Notes under the pieces: generated by a model | Told to the model about the DNA's origin: nothing | Seen by the model: only the letters and a program-made list of their open reading frames with translations | The model's database searches: none | Program-made: the position numbers and the translations under genes | Source: Runella limosa DSM 17973 | GTDB taxonomy: Bacteria > Bacteroidota > Bacteroidia > Cytophagales > Spirosomataceae | DNA: 64,000 nucleotides | Assembly: GCF_000482465.1 (NCBI RefSeq) | Contig: NZ_KI519420.1 | Span: forward strand, 62,001 to 126,000 | Direction of reading: 5' to 3' | In this document: piece after piece, positions 14,647-22,563 of the stretch | Layout: each line of letters starts with the position of its first letter | How positions within the stretch are numbered: position 1 is the stretch's first letter

Positions 14647-17010
14647 ATGTTACAGAACTACCTCAAAATAGCTTTTCGGAATCTCTGGAAAAACAAACTT
14701 TTTTCGTTCATCAACATCATGGGGCTGGGGCTTGCCATTCCGTTTGCCCTTTTGGCCTTGATACACCTTCAAAGCACGTTTGAGTTTGATAATTTTCACC
14801 CTCATTCCGACCGCATTTACCGAATCTTAACCAACGAAGTCACCCGAGACGGAACCGTTACGAAGTATGCGTCATCGCCTTATTTGTTGTCGGATGAATT
14901 AAAAAACAACTACACCCACATCGAAAAAGCGACCAAAGTGGTACGAGATTTTGGTTGGGAACTCAACACGCCTTTTAAATCGCTGCAGGTCAACACGTTG
15001 TACGTTGAGCCTACTTTCTTTGAGGTATTTGGTTTTACGTTGGCCAAAGGAAGTGTGCCCGTTGCGCCCAATACTTTGATATTGAGCGAAGAGGGTGCTA
15101 AAAAGTTTTTTGACAAGGCCAATCCCATCGGGCAAACATTGGTGCACGCTACCTACGGCGCCATGACCGTGACGGGCGTATTAAAACCCTTCAAAAAGCA
15201 AACCCAGTTCCGAAGTGATGTGATGGTATCGATGGCGACATTTGACAAAAAACGCCCTGACGCCAAACAAACCGCTTCGTGGGGCACCTACGAAACCCAT
15301 ACGTTTGTGCGGCTCCAGCCCAATGCAGCGCCCAACGCTTTGGAGGTGGCACTGGGGGCGGTGGCCAAAAAGACCAACATTAATCTTGTGGCAGCCAAAA
15401 AGAGCAATGTATTTCGTAAACAAGCATTGGCCGATATATCGCCAAGCGTAGAGGAATTGCGCTATAACCCGTACGTAGATTCCATGCAGGATATTTACTT
15501 CAATTTTGGGATTCCGTTGATGATTTTGCTGTTGGCAGGGTTCAATTACACCAACCTGACGTTGGCGCGGTCATTGAGCCGTTCCAAAGAAGTGGGGGTT
15601 CGTAAAGTAATGGGTGCTATTCGGTTGCAGTTGGTGTTTCAGTTTATTTGCGAAGCCGTCATCATCGCATTTTTTGCCTTTGGGGTTGGGTTGGTGTTGC
15701 TGTATTTGATGAAACAATACGTATATGTGCAATGGCTGACTTGGGAGGTCGAAAACAGCACCTTGATTGGTGGCGTTTTTGTGGCCTTTACGTTGCTAGT
15801 GGGCATTTTGGCAGGGGCATTGCCTGCCCTGATTTTATCAAAATTTCAGCCAGCGCTGGTGCTAAAAGGCGTTTTAGGCCCCGTTTCTTTTGGGAAAGTC
15901 AATTTTCGTAAAACCCTGATTGTAATTCAGTTTGTGGCAACGCTGGGCTTTATGTTTATGATTGGCCACATGTACAACCAGTTCAGCTACATGGCGACTG
16001 AAAACGATAACTTCAACCGAAAAGGAATTTTTAACCTATCGCTGGCCGATCAGAATTACCGATTGTTGAAGGACGAAATCAGCAAACACAAAGACGTGGA
16101 GAAAGTAGGTCTTGTGTCGATGCCTTTTGGAAGTGTACCGTCGCAGCAAGTCATCAAGGTGCACGAAAAAGATGCAAATGTGCCGACGTATTATTACTCG
16201 GTGGACAAAAATTTTATTGAAAATATGAAGCTAACGCTGGTAGCGGGACAAAATTTGCCCGTTGCCCTAAACGATTCGGCGGGGCATTTTGTGCTGCTCA
16301 ACGAAACGGGGGTGCGGCGTTTGCGGCTCGGTACGCCACGAGAAGCCATTGGACAACAGGTGTTTATCAATGGAACAACTCCCTTGCAAGTGGTGGGGGT
16401 AGTCAAAGATTTTTGCCATTTTCATTACCAATACCAGAAAGAGACGTTGGTATTTCATTACAATCCTGCGCAGTTTTCGATGGTGTCGGTAAAAATAAAC
16501 CCACAAGCCAACCAAGAAGCGTTTTTGGCCGACATGAAAGCCCTTTGGAAAAAATACAGCCCTTATAAAGAATTGGGGTATTCGTGGTACGAAAAAGAAC
16601 TGTACGACCGCTATTATCCCGCCGAAGACATGAAAATGATGGGCTTGGCGTCGGTCATTATCTTTGTGATTGCGTTGCTAGGCTTGTTGGGTATGGTGAC
16701 TTACAGCACCGAAAAACGCTACAAAGAAATTGGCGTTCGTAAAGTGATGGGCGCGAGTGTGTGGGAAATCGTTCGGATTTTGTCGTGGAGCTTTTTGAAA
16801 CTGTTATTTATCGCGGCGGTGGTTGCCTTGCCGATTGGGTTGGTCGAAAATATGTTTATGAATAAGATGTTCACCTTCTATGCAGGACTAAATATTGGTT
16901 TGATGGGCTTATTCTTTGGCATTGTACTGGTGGTGGCCATTGGGGCAATCGCTTACTACGCTACCAGAGCGGCGTTGGTCAATCCCGTCGAATCTCTCCG
17001 AACCGAATAG
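14647..17010 (+). CDS. ABC transporter permease, MacB/FtsX type (permease 3, divergent C-terminus)
   Basis: 787 aa. It begins MLQNYLKIAFRNLWKNK, then TM1 at about 19-41 and a first periplasmic domain that is shorter than in permease 1. SKEVGVRKVMGA precedes the central TMs and KEIGVRKVMGASVWEI the last ones. The final membrane region (GLVENMFMNKMF...) lacks the W-L-x-x-FAYR segment found near the C-terminus of nearly all other copies, and the protein ends NPVESLRTE. This is the most divergent C-terminus in the array and may mark a different partner or substrate. The gene stands apart: 183 bp with a hairpin lie before it and a Kazal lipoprotein gene follows. Confidence 0.88.
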   Translation: MLQNYLKIAFRNLWKNKLFSFINIMGLGLAIPFALLALIHLQSTFEFDNFHPHSDRIYRILTNEVTRDGTVTKYASSPYLLSDELKNNYTHIEKATKVVRDFGWELNTPFKSLQVNTLYVEPTFFEVFGFTLAKGSVPVAPNTLILSEEGAKKFFDKANPIGQTLVHATYGAMTVTGVLKPFKKQTQFRSDVMVSMATFDKKRPDAKQTASWGTYETHTFVRLQPNAAPNALEVALGAVAKKTNINLVAAKKSNVFRKQALADISPSVEELRYNPYVDSMQDIYFNFGIPLMILLLAGFNYTNLTLARSLSRSKEVGVRKVMGAIRLQLVFQFICEAVIIAFFAFGVGLVLLYLMKQYVYVQWLTWEVENSTLIGGVFVAFTLLVGILAGALPALILSKFQPALVLKGVLGPVSFGKVNFRKTLIVIQFVATLGFMFMIGHMYNQFSYMATENDNFNRKGIFNLSLADQNYRLLKDEISKHKDVEKVGLVSMPFGSVPSQQVIKVHEKDANVPTYYYSVDKNFIENMKLTLVAGQNLPVALNDSAGHFVLLNETGVRRLRLGTPREAIGQQVFINGTTPLQVVGVVKDFCHFHYQYQKETLVFHYNPAQFSMVSVKINPQANQEAFLADMKALWKKYSPYKELGYSWYEKELYDRYYPAEDMKMMGLASVIIFVIALLGLLGMVTYSTEKRYKEIGVRKVMGASVWEIVRILSWSFLKLLFIAAVVALPIGLVENMFMNKMFTFYAGLNIGLMGLFFGIVLVVAIGAIAYYATRAALVNPVESLRTE

Positions 17011-17074
17011 TGATGATTTGTTCCAACCTTTTTGTGCCGAAAAGCGTCATAACTCCAAATAAACAGTCATACCG

Positions 17075-17299
17075 ATGAAAAAATCAATATTTGTGGCGCT
17101 GGTGCTTGCAGGATTGGTAGGGTGCCAAAAAGAAGAAATAGCAAGTGAGTGTGTCGAAAAGCCAAATAACGGCATGATTTGTACGATGCAGTACGACCCC
17201 GTCTGTGGATGCAACGGCAAGACCTACGGCAACGCCTGTGCGGCGGCGAGCGTCGGTATTACCAATTATACCAAAGGTGAATGCGGTAAAAAAGATTAA
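17075..17299 (+). CDS. Kazal-type protease-inhibitor lipoprotein
   Basis: 74 aa. The signal ends in the lipobox LVGC, with C17 as the lipidated residue. The mature part has six cysteines (C26, C36, C44, C46, C55, C70) with the core PVCGCNGKTYGNAC, the hallmark of Kazal domains. Members of this family inhibit serine proteases, here probably at the outer membrane or surface. It lies between permeases 3 and 4 on the same strand, 64 bp after permease 3. It could protect the cell from foreign or own secreted proteases. The link to the permeases is only by position. Confidence 0.88.
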   Translation: MKKSIFVALVLAGLVGCQKEEIASECVEKPNNGMICTMQYDPVCGCNGKTYGNACAAASVGITNYTKGECGKKD

Positions 17300-17309
17300 C
17301 TATCTCATT

Positions 17310-17344
17310 GTCCACTCCCGTACGAAAAGTGTCCACATTCGGAC
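17310..17344 (+). promoter_or_regulatory. Tandem GTCC-N6-G[GT]AC operator, copy B
   Basis: GTCC-ACTCCC-GTAC (17310-17323) and GTCC-ACATTC-GGAC (17331-17344) are 21 bp apart. The second site is embedded in a larger palindrome with 7-bp arms (AGTGTCC / GGACACT) followed by T6, so a terminator role for the Kazal gene is also possible. The fixed spacing to the downstream -24 element favours an operator. Confidence 0.68.
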
Positions 17345-17398
17345 ACTTTTTTGTTTTTATGGACTTGTAATTGATTGTTATTTAATTGGTTATGTGGC

Positions 17399-17413
17399 TG
17401 GCATAGCTTTGGA
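17399..17413 (+). promoter_or_regulatory. Sigma-54-like promoter (weak -12)
   Basis: TGGCAT (17399-17404) gives a good -24 element placed 62 bp after the operator centre, exactly as in copies A and D. The -12 position reads GA instead of GC, so the element is weak by sequence alone. It lies about 130 bp before permease 4. Confidence 0.45.
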
Positions 17414-17475
17414 AGAACAAATAACAACATTCATACAGCCTTTCATTCATTTTAAGTACAGTAAAGAAAATAGGA

Positions 17476-17507
17476 CAGAAAAGTGTCGCAACAACGGCAC
17501 TTTTCTG
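17476..17507 (+). other. Leader hairpin before permease 4
   Basis: The arms CAGAAAAGTG and CACTTTTCTG are perfect 10-bp complements with a 12-nt loop. The hairpin lies between the sigma-54-like element and the permease 4 start, so it would be in the 5' leader. It may affect mRNA stability or act as an attenuator. Confidence 0.45.
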
Positions 17508-17545
17508 CATTTTCTATCAACCACCCTTTCTTCCCTGTCTAACGT

Positions 17546-19888
17546 ATGATTTTCAATTTCTTCAAAATTGCCCTTCGTAGCCTCAGACGTCATGCACTGT
17601 ACGGAAGCATTAACATCGTTGGGCTGTCGATAGGACTAGCCGCTTGTGCTTTGATGGCAATTTATGTTCGTCATGAGTTAAGCTACGACGTTTTTCACCA
17701 AAAAGCCCAGCGGATTGTGCGGGTTACGTCTCATTTAAAGACCCCCGAAGCCCCGATGGAGCTGGCCAATACGCCTAATATCTTGGCTCCTTTTTTGAAC
17801 CGAAACTATCCTGAAATAGAAAAAGCCGTTCGGTTTCAGTCGATGGCTGCTACGTTTAGCCAAGGCACTAAATTATACAACGAGTCAGACGTGTATTATG
17901 CCGATGCCTCGGTTTTTGACGTGTTTACCTTTCCGTTGGTAGCAGGAGATGCCCGTCAAGCCCTGACCCAGCCCCAAACCGTTGTACTTACGGAGACATT
18001 GGCCAAAAAATACTTTGGTACTACCGATGTTTTGGGAAAAACCGTACAAATCAACAAGCAGCCTTATCAAATTACGGGTGTGATGGCGGAGTTACCGACC
18101 AATACCGATTTAAAAATCAAAGCACTTCTTTCTCACGATTTTGACAAGGGAAGCTCTTGGCTCAACGACCTTTCTGCTTACACGTTTGTTTTATTCCGTG
18201 GAATGCCCGATAACGCCGCTTTTGAGAAAAAAATGGCCAACATCAGTCGGCGTTACATTCAGCCAGAATTGACGAAAATGGATTCGGAAGACTATTCGCT
18301 GGAGTTTCGAGCGGAGGCGCTGACCGACGTCCATTACAGCCAAGGCAAGTTGGAAGACACCCCCAAAGGCAACAAACAATACGGGTATTTATTTTCTTTT
18401 TTGGCCGTGTTTGTTTTAGTCATTGCCTTACTCAATTACATCAGCCTTCTGACGGCTCGAGCGACCGAACGCGCCAAAGAAGTGGGCGTCAGGAAAGCCA
18501 ACGGGGCTTTGCGTTCTCAATTGATTTGGCAGTTTTTGTTTGAATCACTGCTGATTAGTAGTTTCTCGGTCGTGATTGGCCTGGTGCTTTTGCAGATTGC
18601 GATTCCTTTGATGAACGATTTGCTCCAAACTCAATTTCAAATTACGGGTATTGAACTGGGGATATGGGCGGCCGTTGGGCTGGTTATCACCACCTTGCTC
18701 GGAGGGTTGTACCCTGCTTTTGTGCTCTCGGCTTTTCGTCCTGCGGAGGCGCTGCGCGGAGGGGTTCATCAAACGAGTGGCGGTTTTCAACTGCGGCAAA
18801 CAATCACCGTTTTTCAGTTTATGCTGGCCGTTGGGATGATTGCGGGCGTGTTGGTGATGTACAAACAAATGGATTTCTTGCAAAACCATTCGTTGGGTTT
18901 TAACAAAAATAAGGTATTGACGATACAACTCCCCGCCGATTCGCTGTCTCAGATGAAAGGGTACGCGCTGGCGGCTAGTTTGAAAAAATATCCCACTATT
19001 TCCAACATCACGGCGGGTTCTGGGTTTGAACCTGCGTCGTTGGCTTCGACCGATTTTACTGTCAATGGCAAAGCAAGAGAGGTGATGACCCTGTTCCTTT
19101 TTGTTGATGATCATTATCTTCCCACGCTTGAACTTACATTAGCACAAGGCCGCAATTTTTCGTCTGCCCATCCTTCGGACAAACGAAGCGGTTTTATTGT
19201 CAATGAGGCTTTTGTAAAAATGAGCGGTTGGAAACAGCCGATTGGGCAACCAATAGAAGGAGTAAATAAAAAAGGAACGGTGATTGGGGTGGTCAAAAAC
19301 TTCCATTTTAAATCGTTGCACAATTTGGTAGAGCCCTTAGCGATGGTTTGGAACGATAACCCACCCAATACGCTGATGCTCAAAACCAGCCCCGAACAAC
19401 TGCCTTTGCTCCGAGCCGTTTGGCAAAAGCACTATCCTTTTGAGCCGTTTGAGTATTCATTTTTGGATAATACCCTCGAAAAAGAATACCAGAAAGACCG
19501 CCTGACGATGACGTTGTTCAATGCCTTTGCGTTCCTCACGATTTTTGTGTCGTGCTTGGGGTTGTTTAGTTTGGTCACTTTTTCGACCGAACTACGCACC
19601 AAAGAAATTGGCATCCGAAAAGTGTTGGGGGCATCTGTGGTGGGTATTTTAACGCTTTTGTCCAAAGACTTTTTAAAATTGGTGGCCTTGGCCATTGTGA
19701 TTGCCTCACCGTTGGCTTACTATGCCTTAAATCGCTGGTTGGAGTCGTTTGCTTATCACATTACCATCAGTGGGTGGACGTTTGTGTGGGTAAGCCTGAT
19801 TGCCATCGTCATTGCGTTGGTCACCATTAGCTTTCAATCGGTCAAAGCCGCCTTGGTAAATCCTGTAAAATCGTTAAAATCCGAATAA
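17546..19888 (+). CDS. ABC transporter permease, MacB/FtsX type (permease 4)
   Basis: 780 aa, the shortest of the set. The N-terminus FFKIALRSLRRHALYGSI precedes TM1 (about 19-41). RAKEVGVRKANGALRSQL introduces the central TM block, where the usual L of KVLG is N. TVFQFMLAVGMIAG is the TM that opens the second half, and RTKEIGIRKVLGAS precedes the final TMs. It carries its own operator and sigma-54-like element upstream and is followed by permease 5 after 3 bp, so permeases 4 and 5 form a two-gene unit. It is an orphan permease without an adjacent ATPase; the substrate is unknown. Confidence 0.9.
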   Translation: MIFNFFKIALRSLRRHALYGSINIVGLSIGLAACALMAIYVRHELSYDVFHQKAQRIVRVTSHLKTPEAPMELANTPNILAPFLNRNYPEIEKAVRFQSMAATFSQGTKLYNESDVYYADASVFDVFTFPLVAGDARQALTQPQTVVLTETLAKKYFGTTDVLGKTVQINKQPYQITGVMAELPTNTDLKIKALLSHDFDKGSSWLNDLSAYTFVLFRGMPDNAAFEKKMANISRRYIQPELTKMDSEDYSLEFRAEALTDVHYSQGKLEDTPKGNKQYGYLFSFLAVFVLVIALLNYISLLTARATERAKEVGVRKANGALRSQLIWQFLFESLLISSFSVVIGLVLLQIAIPLMNDLLQTQFQITGIELGIWAAVGLVITTLLGGLYPAFVLSAFRPAEALRGGVHQTSGGFQLRQTITVFQFMLAVGMIAGVLVMYKQMDFLQNHSLGFNKNKVLTIQLPADSLSQMKGYALAASLKKYPTISNITAGSGFEPASLASTDFTVNGKAREVMTLFLFVDDHYLPTLELTLAQGRNFSSAHPSDKRSGFIVNEAFVKMSGWKQPIGQPIEGVNKKGTVIGVVKNFHFKSLHNLVEPLAMVWNDNPPNTLMLKTSPEQLPLLRAVWQKHYPFEPFEYSFLDNTLEKEYQKDRLTMTLFNAFAFLTIFVSCLGLFSLVTFSTELRTKEIGIRKVLGASVVGILTLLSKDFLKLVALAIVIASPLAYYALNRWLESFAYHITISGWTFVWVSLIAIVIALVTISFQSVKAALVNPVKSLKSE

Positions 19889-19891
19889 TTT

Positions 19892-22333
19892 ATGGTACGA
19901 AATTACCTCAAAATTGCTTGGCGTAGCCTGAAAGCCAACAAACTATTCTCGGCACTCAACATCCTTGGGTTGGCACTCGGAATTGTATGTTTTCTGACGT
20001 TGTCGTTGTTTGTTCTTGACGAATTAAACTATGATACGTTTCATACAAATGCCAATCGACTGTATCGCGTGTACGTTCATTCGGATATAAACGGACAGGA
20101 AACCAACAATGCCAAGTCGGCACCGCCGTTGGGAGCAGCTTTGCTCAAAGACATTCCCGAAGTAGTATCTTATACCCGCATTGGGTATTTTGGACAACAC
20201 GTGCTGAGGTATAACGATAAAACCTTCCGCGAGGGGGCAATCTATACCGCCGATTCGACTTATTTTTCCCTGTTTTCTTTCCCGTTCGTTTATGGAGATG
20301 CTAAAACGGCATTGAGTGGCCCCAACCAAGTAGTTTTGACAGAAACCGCAGCGGCCAAGTATTTTGGGACGGAAAATCCCGTTGGGAAAACGCTACAGGT
20401 GGACGGTAACTCTTCGTATTTGGTGACGGGAGTTATGAAAGATTTTCCTAAAAAATCGCATTTCCGCTGTGATTTTTTGCTCTCGATGGCCACCTATTCC
20501 AAAGAAATAAACAACGATTATTGGCTTGGGCTTGATTATACTACCTATGTTTTGTTGAAAGAAGGAGTCAGTGCGCCACAGTTTGAGGCTAAGTTAAAGC
20601 AGCTTGTTTCTAGTTACGTAAAACCGCAAGCCGAAAAGCTTTTGGGGATTCCGTTTGCTCACTTTTTGGCGCGTGGAAATGCCTATGAATTTAAAGCCCA
20701 ACCGCTGACTTCTATTTATTTGTACTCCAAAACAGACTACGGCATCGACAGCAATACGGAATGGGGGGCAGTGGAGATTGGAGATAGTACGTATGTCTAT
20801 ATTTTTGGAGTGGTGGCGTTGTTCATCTTGCTGATTGCAGTTATCAATTTTATGAATCTTTCGACGGCACGGTCGGAAAAACGAGCCAAAGAAGTAGGTA
20901 TCAAAAAGACGCTTGGCTCCAATCGCAGCGCTATTATGCAGCAATTTTTTGCCGAGTCGATACTGATTGCTTTTTTTGCGGTAGGTTTGGCGTTGGTCTT
21001 TCTGCAACTGGCTTTGCCTCAGTTCAATCAATTAACAAATCGACAATTATCATTGGGCTTGGCAGACAACGTCTATATCATTCCTGGGCTGGTTCTTTTC
21101 ACGTTGATTGTAGGAGGATTGGCGGGAAGTTATCCTGCATTTTTCTTGTCATCGTTTAAACCGATTGATATATTTCTAAAAACAACCCTAAAGCGTAAAA
21201 TCGGATTTCGGAGTGCGTTGGTAGTAGTTCAATTTTCGATTTCGGCGGCGTTGATTATTGGGATGATTGTGGTTAAAAGCCAACTTAACCATATTCAAGA
21301 ACAAAATTTAGGTTTTGCTAAAGAACATTTATTGTCGATTGATAATGCCAATGCGCTTGGCAAGCAAATACCCGCGTTTAAACAAGAACTCCTAAAGAAT
21401 CCGCACATCGAAGCTGTGGCCAATAGTTCCCTGATGTTTTCGTCTGGAATTCCTGGGCAAGGTTTCCTATTTGATAAAAAAGCGACAACCGACCCTGTCC
21501 TATTTCAAGTATTGGATATTGACACCGATTTTTTCACCACTTTCGGATTACAATTAAAAGAGGGTCGGTTTTTCTCTGACGATTTTCCTACCGATAGTTC
21601 GGCGATTATCATTAATGAGTCAGCTCTCAGGGAGTTACCTACGCGTTCGGTGCTCAATAAAACATTGACGGTCATCAATGACAAAAATGAAAGAGAGACA
21701 TTTACCATTGTGGGGGTGGTCAAGGATTTTAACTACGAATCGCTGCACCGCGAAATTCGTCCGTTGGCGTTTCATTTGAGTGCTGTTCGGCAGGCGAGTA
21801 GTCTTCTGACACTGCGACTTCGCGGGGGAAATCCTGCGGCGGCTTTGGCTCATTTGGAAAAAACATGGAAGCGATTTGCCAAAGGAGAAACCTGTCGTTA
21901 TGGTTTTGTGGATGAAAATCTGGAACGCCTTTACGAAACCGAACGAAAAGTGAACATCATCGCGACCTTGTTTTCGGCATTGGCGATTTTTATTGCTTGT
22001 TTGGGCCTATTTGGTTTAGCCGTGCTCATCGCGGAACAAAAAACGAAAGAAATTGGGATTCGTAAGGTGTTAGGCGCGTCGTTGACGGAGCTTCTTTTTA
22101 CTGTTTCAAAACCTTTTCTTGGATGGATTTTCTTGGCCAACCTCATTGCTTGTCCGATTACTTATTTTGTCATGAACAACTGGTTACAACACTTTGCGTA
22201 CCGCATCGAAGTAAGTTGGTGGATGTTTGTGGTGGCAGGATTGGCCACGCTCTGTATTGCATTGGTGACGGTTGGTTCGCAAAGTATCAAAGCCGCCTTG
22301 GTAAATCCTGTAAAATCGTTGAAATCGGAATAA
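19892..22333 (+). CDS. ABC transporter permease, MacB/FtsX type (permease 5)
   Basis: 813 aa. It has the standard double layout, with RAKEVGIKKTLGSNRSAIM in the middle and KTKEIGIRKVLGASLTEL near the end. The last TM region contains a Cys-Pro pair (LIACPITYF) instead of the usual ASP. The first periplasmic domain (HSDINGQETNNAKSAPPLG) resembles that of permease 9 (HSDIKFGGTEMKMALS), so these two may be a subgroup. It starts 3 bp after permease 4. A 230-bp gap with palindromes and an operator follows, so the transcription unit probably ends here. Confidence 0.9.
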   Translation: MVRNYLKIAWRSLKANKLFSALNILGLALGIVCFLTLSLFVLDELNYDTFHTNANRLYRVYVHSDINGQETNNAKSAPPLGAALLKDIPEVVSYTRIGYFGQHVLRYNDKTFREGAIYTADSTYFSLFSFPFVYGDAKTALSGPNQVVLTETAAAKYFGTENPVGKTLQVDGNSSYLVTGVMKDFPKKSHFRCDFLLSMATYSKEINNDYWLGLDYTTYVLLKEGVSAPQFEAKLKQLVSSYVKPQAEKLLGIPFAHFLARGNAYEFKAQPLTSIYLYSKTDYGIDSNTEWGAVEIGDSTYVYIFGVVALFILLIAVINFMNLSTARSEKRAKEVGIKKTLGSNRSAIMQQFFAESILIAFFAVGLALVFLQLALPQFNQLTNRQLSLGLADNVYIIPGLVLFTLIVGGLAGSYPAFFLSSFKPIDIFLKTTLKRKIGFRSALVVVQFSISAALIIGMIVVKSQLNHIQEQNLGFAKEHLLSIDNANALGKQIPAFKQELLKNPHIEAVANSSLMFSSGIPGQGFLFDKKATTDPVLFQVLDIDTDFFTTFGLQLKEGRFFSDDFPTDSSAIIINESALRELPTRSVLNKTLTVINDKNERETFTIVGVVKDFNYESLHREIRPLAFHLSAVRQASSLLTLRLRGGNPAAALAHLEKTWKRFAKGETCRYGFVDENLERLYETERKVNIIATLFSALAIFIACLGLFGLAVLIAEQKTKEIGIRKVLGASLTELLFTVSKPFLGWIFLANLIACPITYFVMNNWLQHFAYRIEVSWWMFVVAGLATLCIALVTVGSQSIKAALVNPVKSLKSE

Positions 22334-22344
22334 ATCGACGTCGT

Positions 22345-22421
22345 GTAGAGACGTTGCATGCAACGTCTCTACCATTGCAATACCGCATCTAATACCGCAC
22401 CATCGTTGCATTGCAACGATG
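22345..22421. repeat. GTTGCATGCAAC palindromic elements
   Basis: 22345-22372 is a perfect 28-bp palindrome with half-site GTAGAGACGTTGCA. A second palindrome, CATCGTTGCA-T-TGCAACGATG, is at 22401-22421. Both lie in the gap after permease 5. The 28-bp form recurs exactly at 27448-27475, and degenerate forms occur at 32328, 34766 and 39680. These are REP-like intergenic repeats. Confidence 0.85.
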
Positions 22422-22431
22422 CTACAGCCCT

Positions 22432-22466
22432 GTCCATAAACGAACTGATTTTGTCCGTTTATGGAC
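22432..22466 (+). promoter_or_regulatory. Tandem GTCC-N6-G[GA]AC operator, copy C
   Basis: GTCC-ATAAAC-GAAC (22432-22445) and GTCC-GTTTAT-GGAC (22453-22466) are 21 bp apart. As in the other copies, the distal half-site is imperfect while the proximal site is symmetrical and followed by a T-rich stretch. Confidence 0.72.
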
Positions 22467-22521
22467 ATTTTTGTTTCCTTTAATTTGGTGTAAAAAATTG
22501 ATTTACAGTGAATTGTGTTTC

Positions 22522-22536
22522 TGGTATGGCATTTGG
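22522..22536 (+). promoter_or_regulatory. Sigma-54-like promoter before permease 6
   Basis: TGGTAT-N5-TTGG has the GG -24 doublet 63 bp after the operator centre. The -12 doublet is GG instead of GC. It lies 27 bp before the permease 6 ATG, a normal leader distance. Confidence 0.5.
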
Positions 22537-22563
22537 GAATAAGAGGGTAAACCTGAACATCCC

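Noticed and set aside
17331-17355. Reading GTGTCC-N5-CGGACAC plus T-run as a plain terminator of the Kazal gene
   Set aside because: A terminator cannot be excluded, but the same site pairs with a second copy 21 bp upstream and a -24 element 62 bp downstream, as at three other loci, so an operator explains more.
17205-17549. 114-codon open frame overlapping the Kazal gene and the operator region
   Set aside because: It runs out of frame through the Cys-rich gene, the palindromes and the promoter and has no protein-like pattern.
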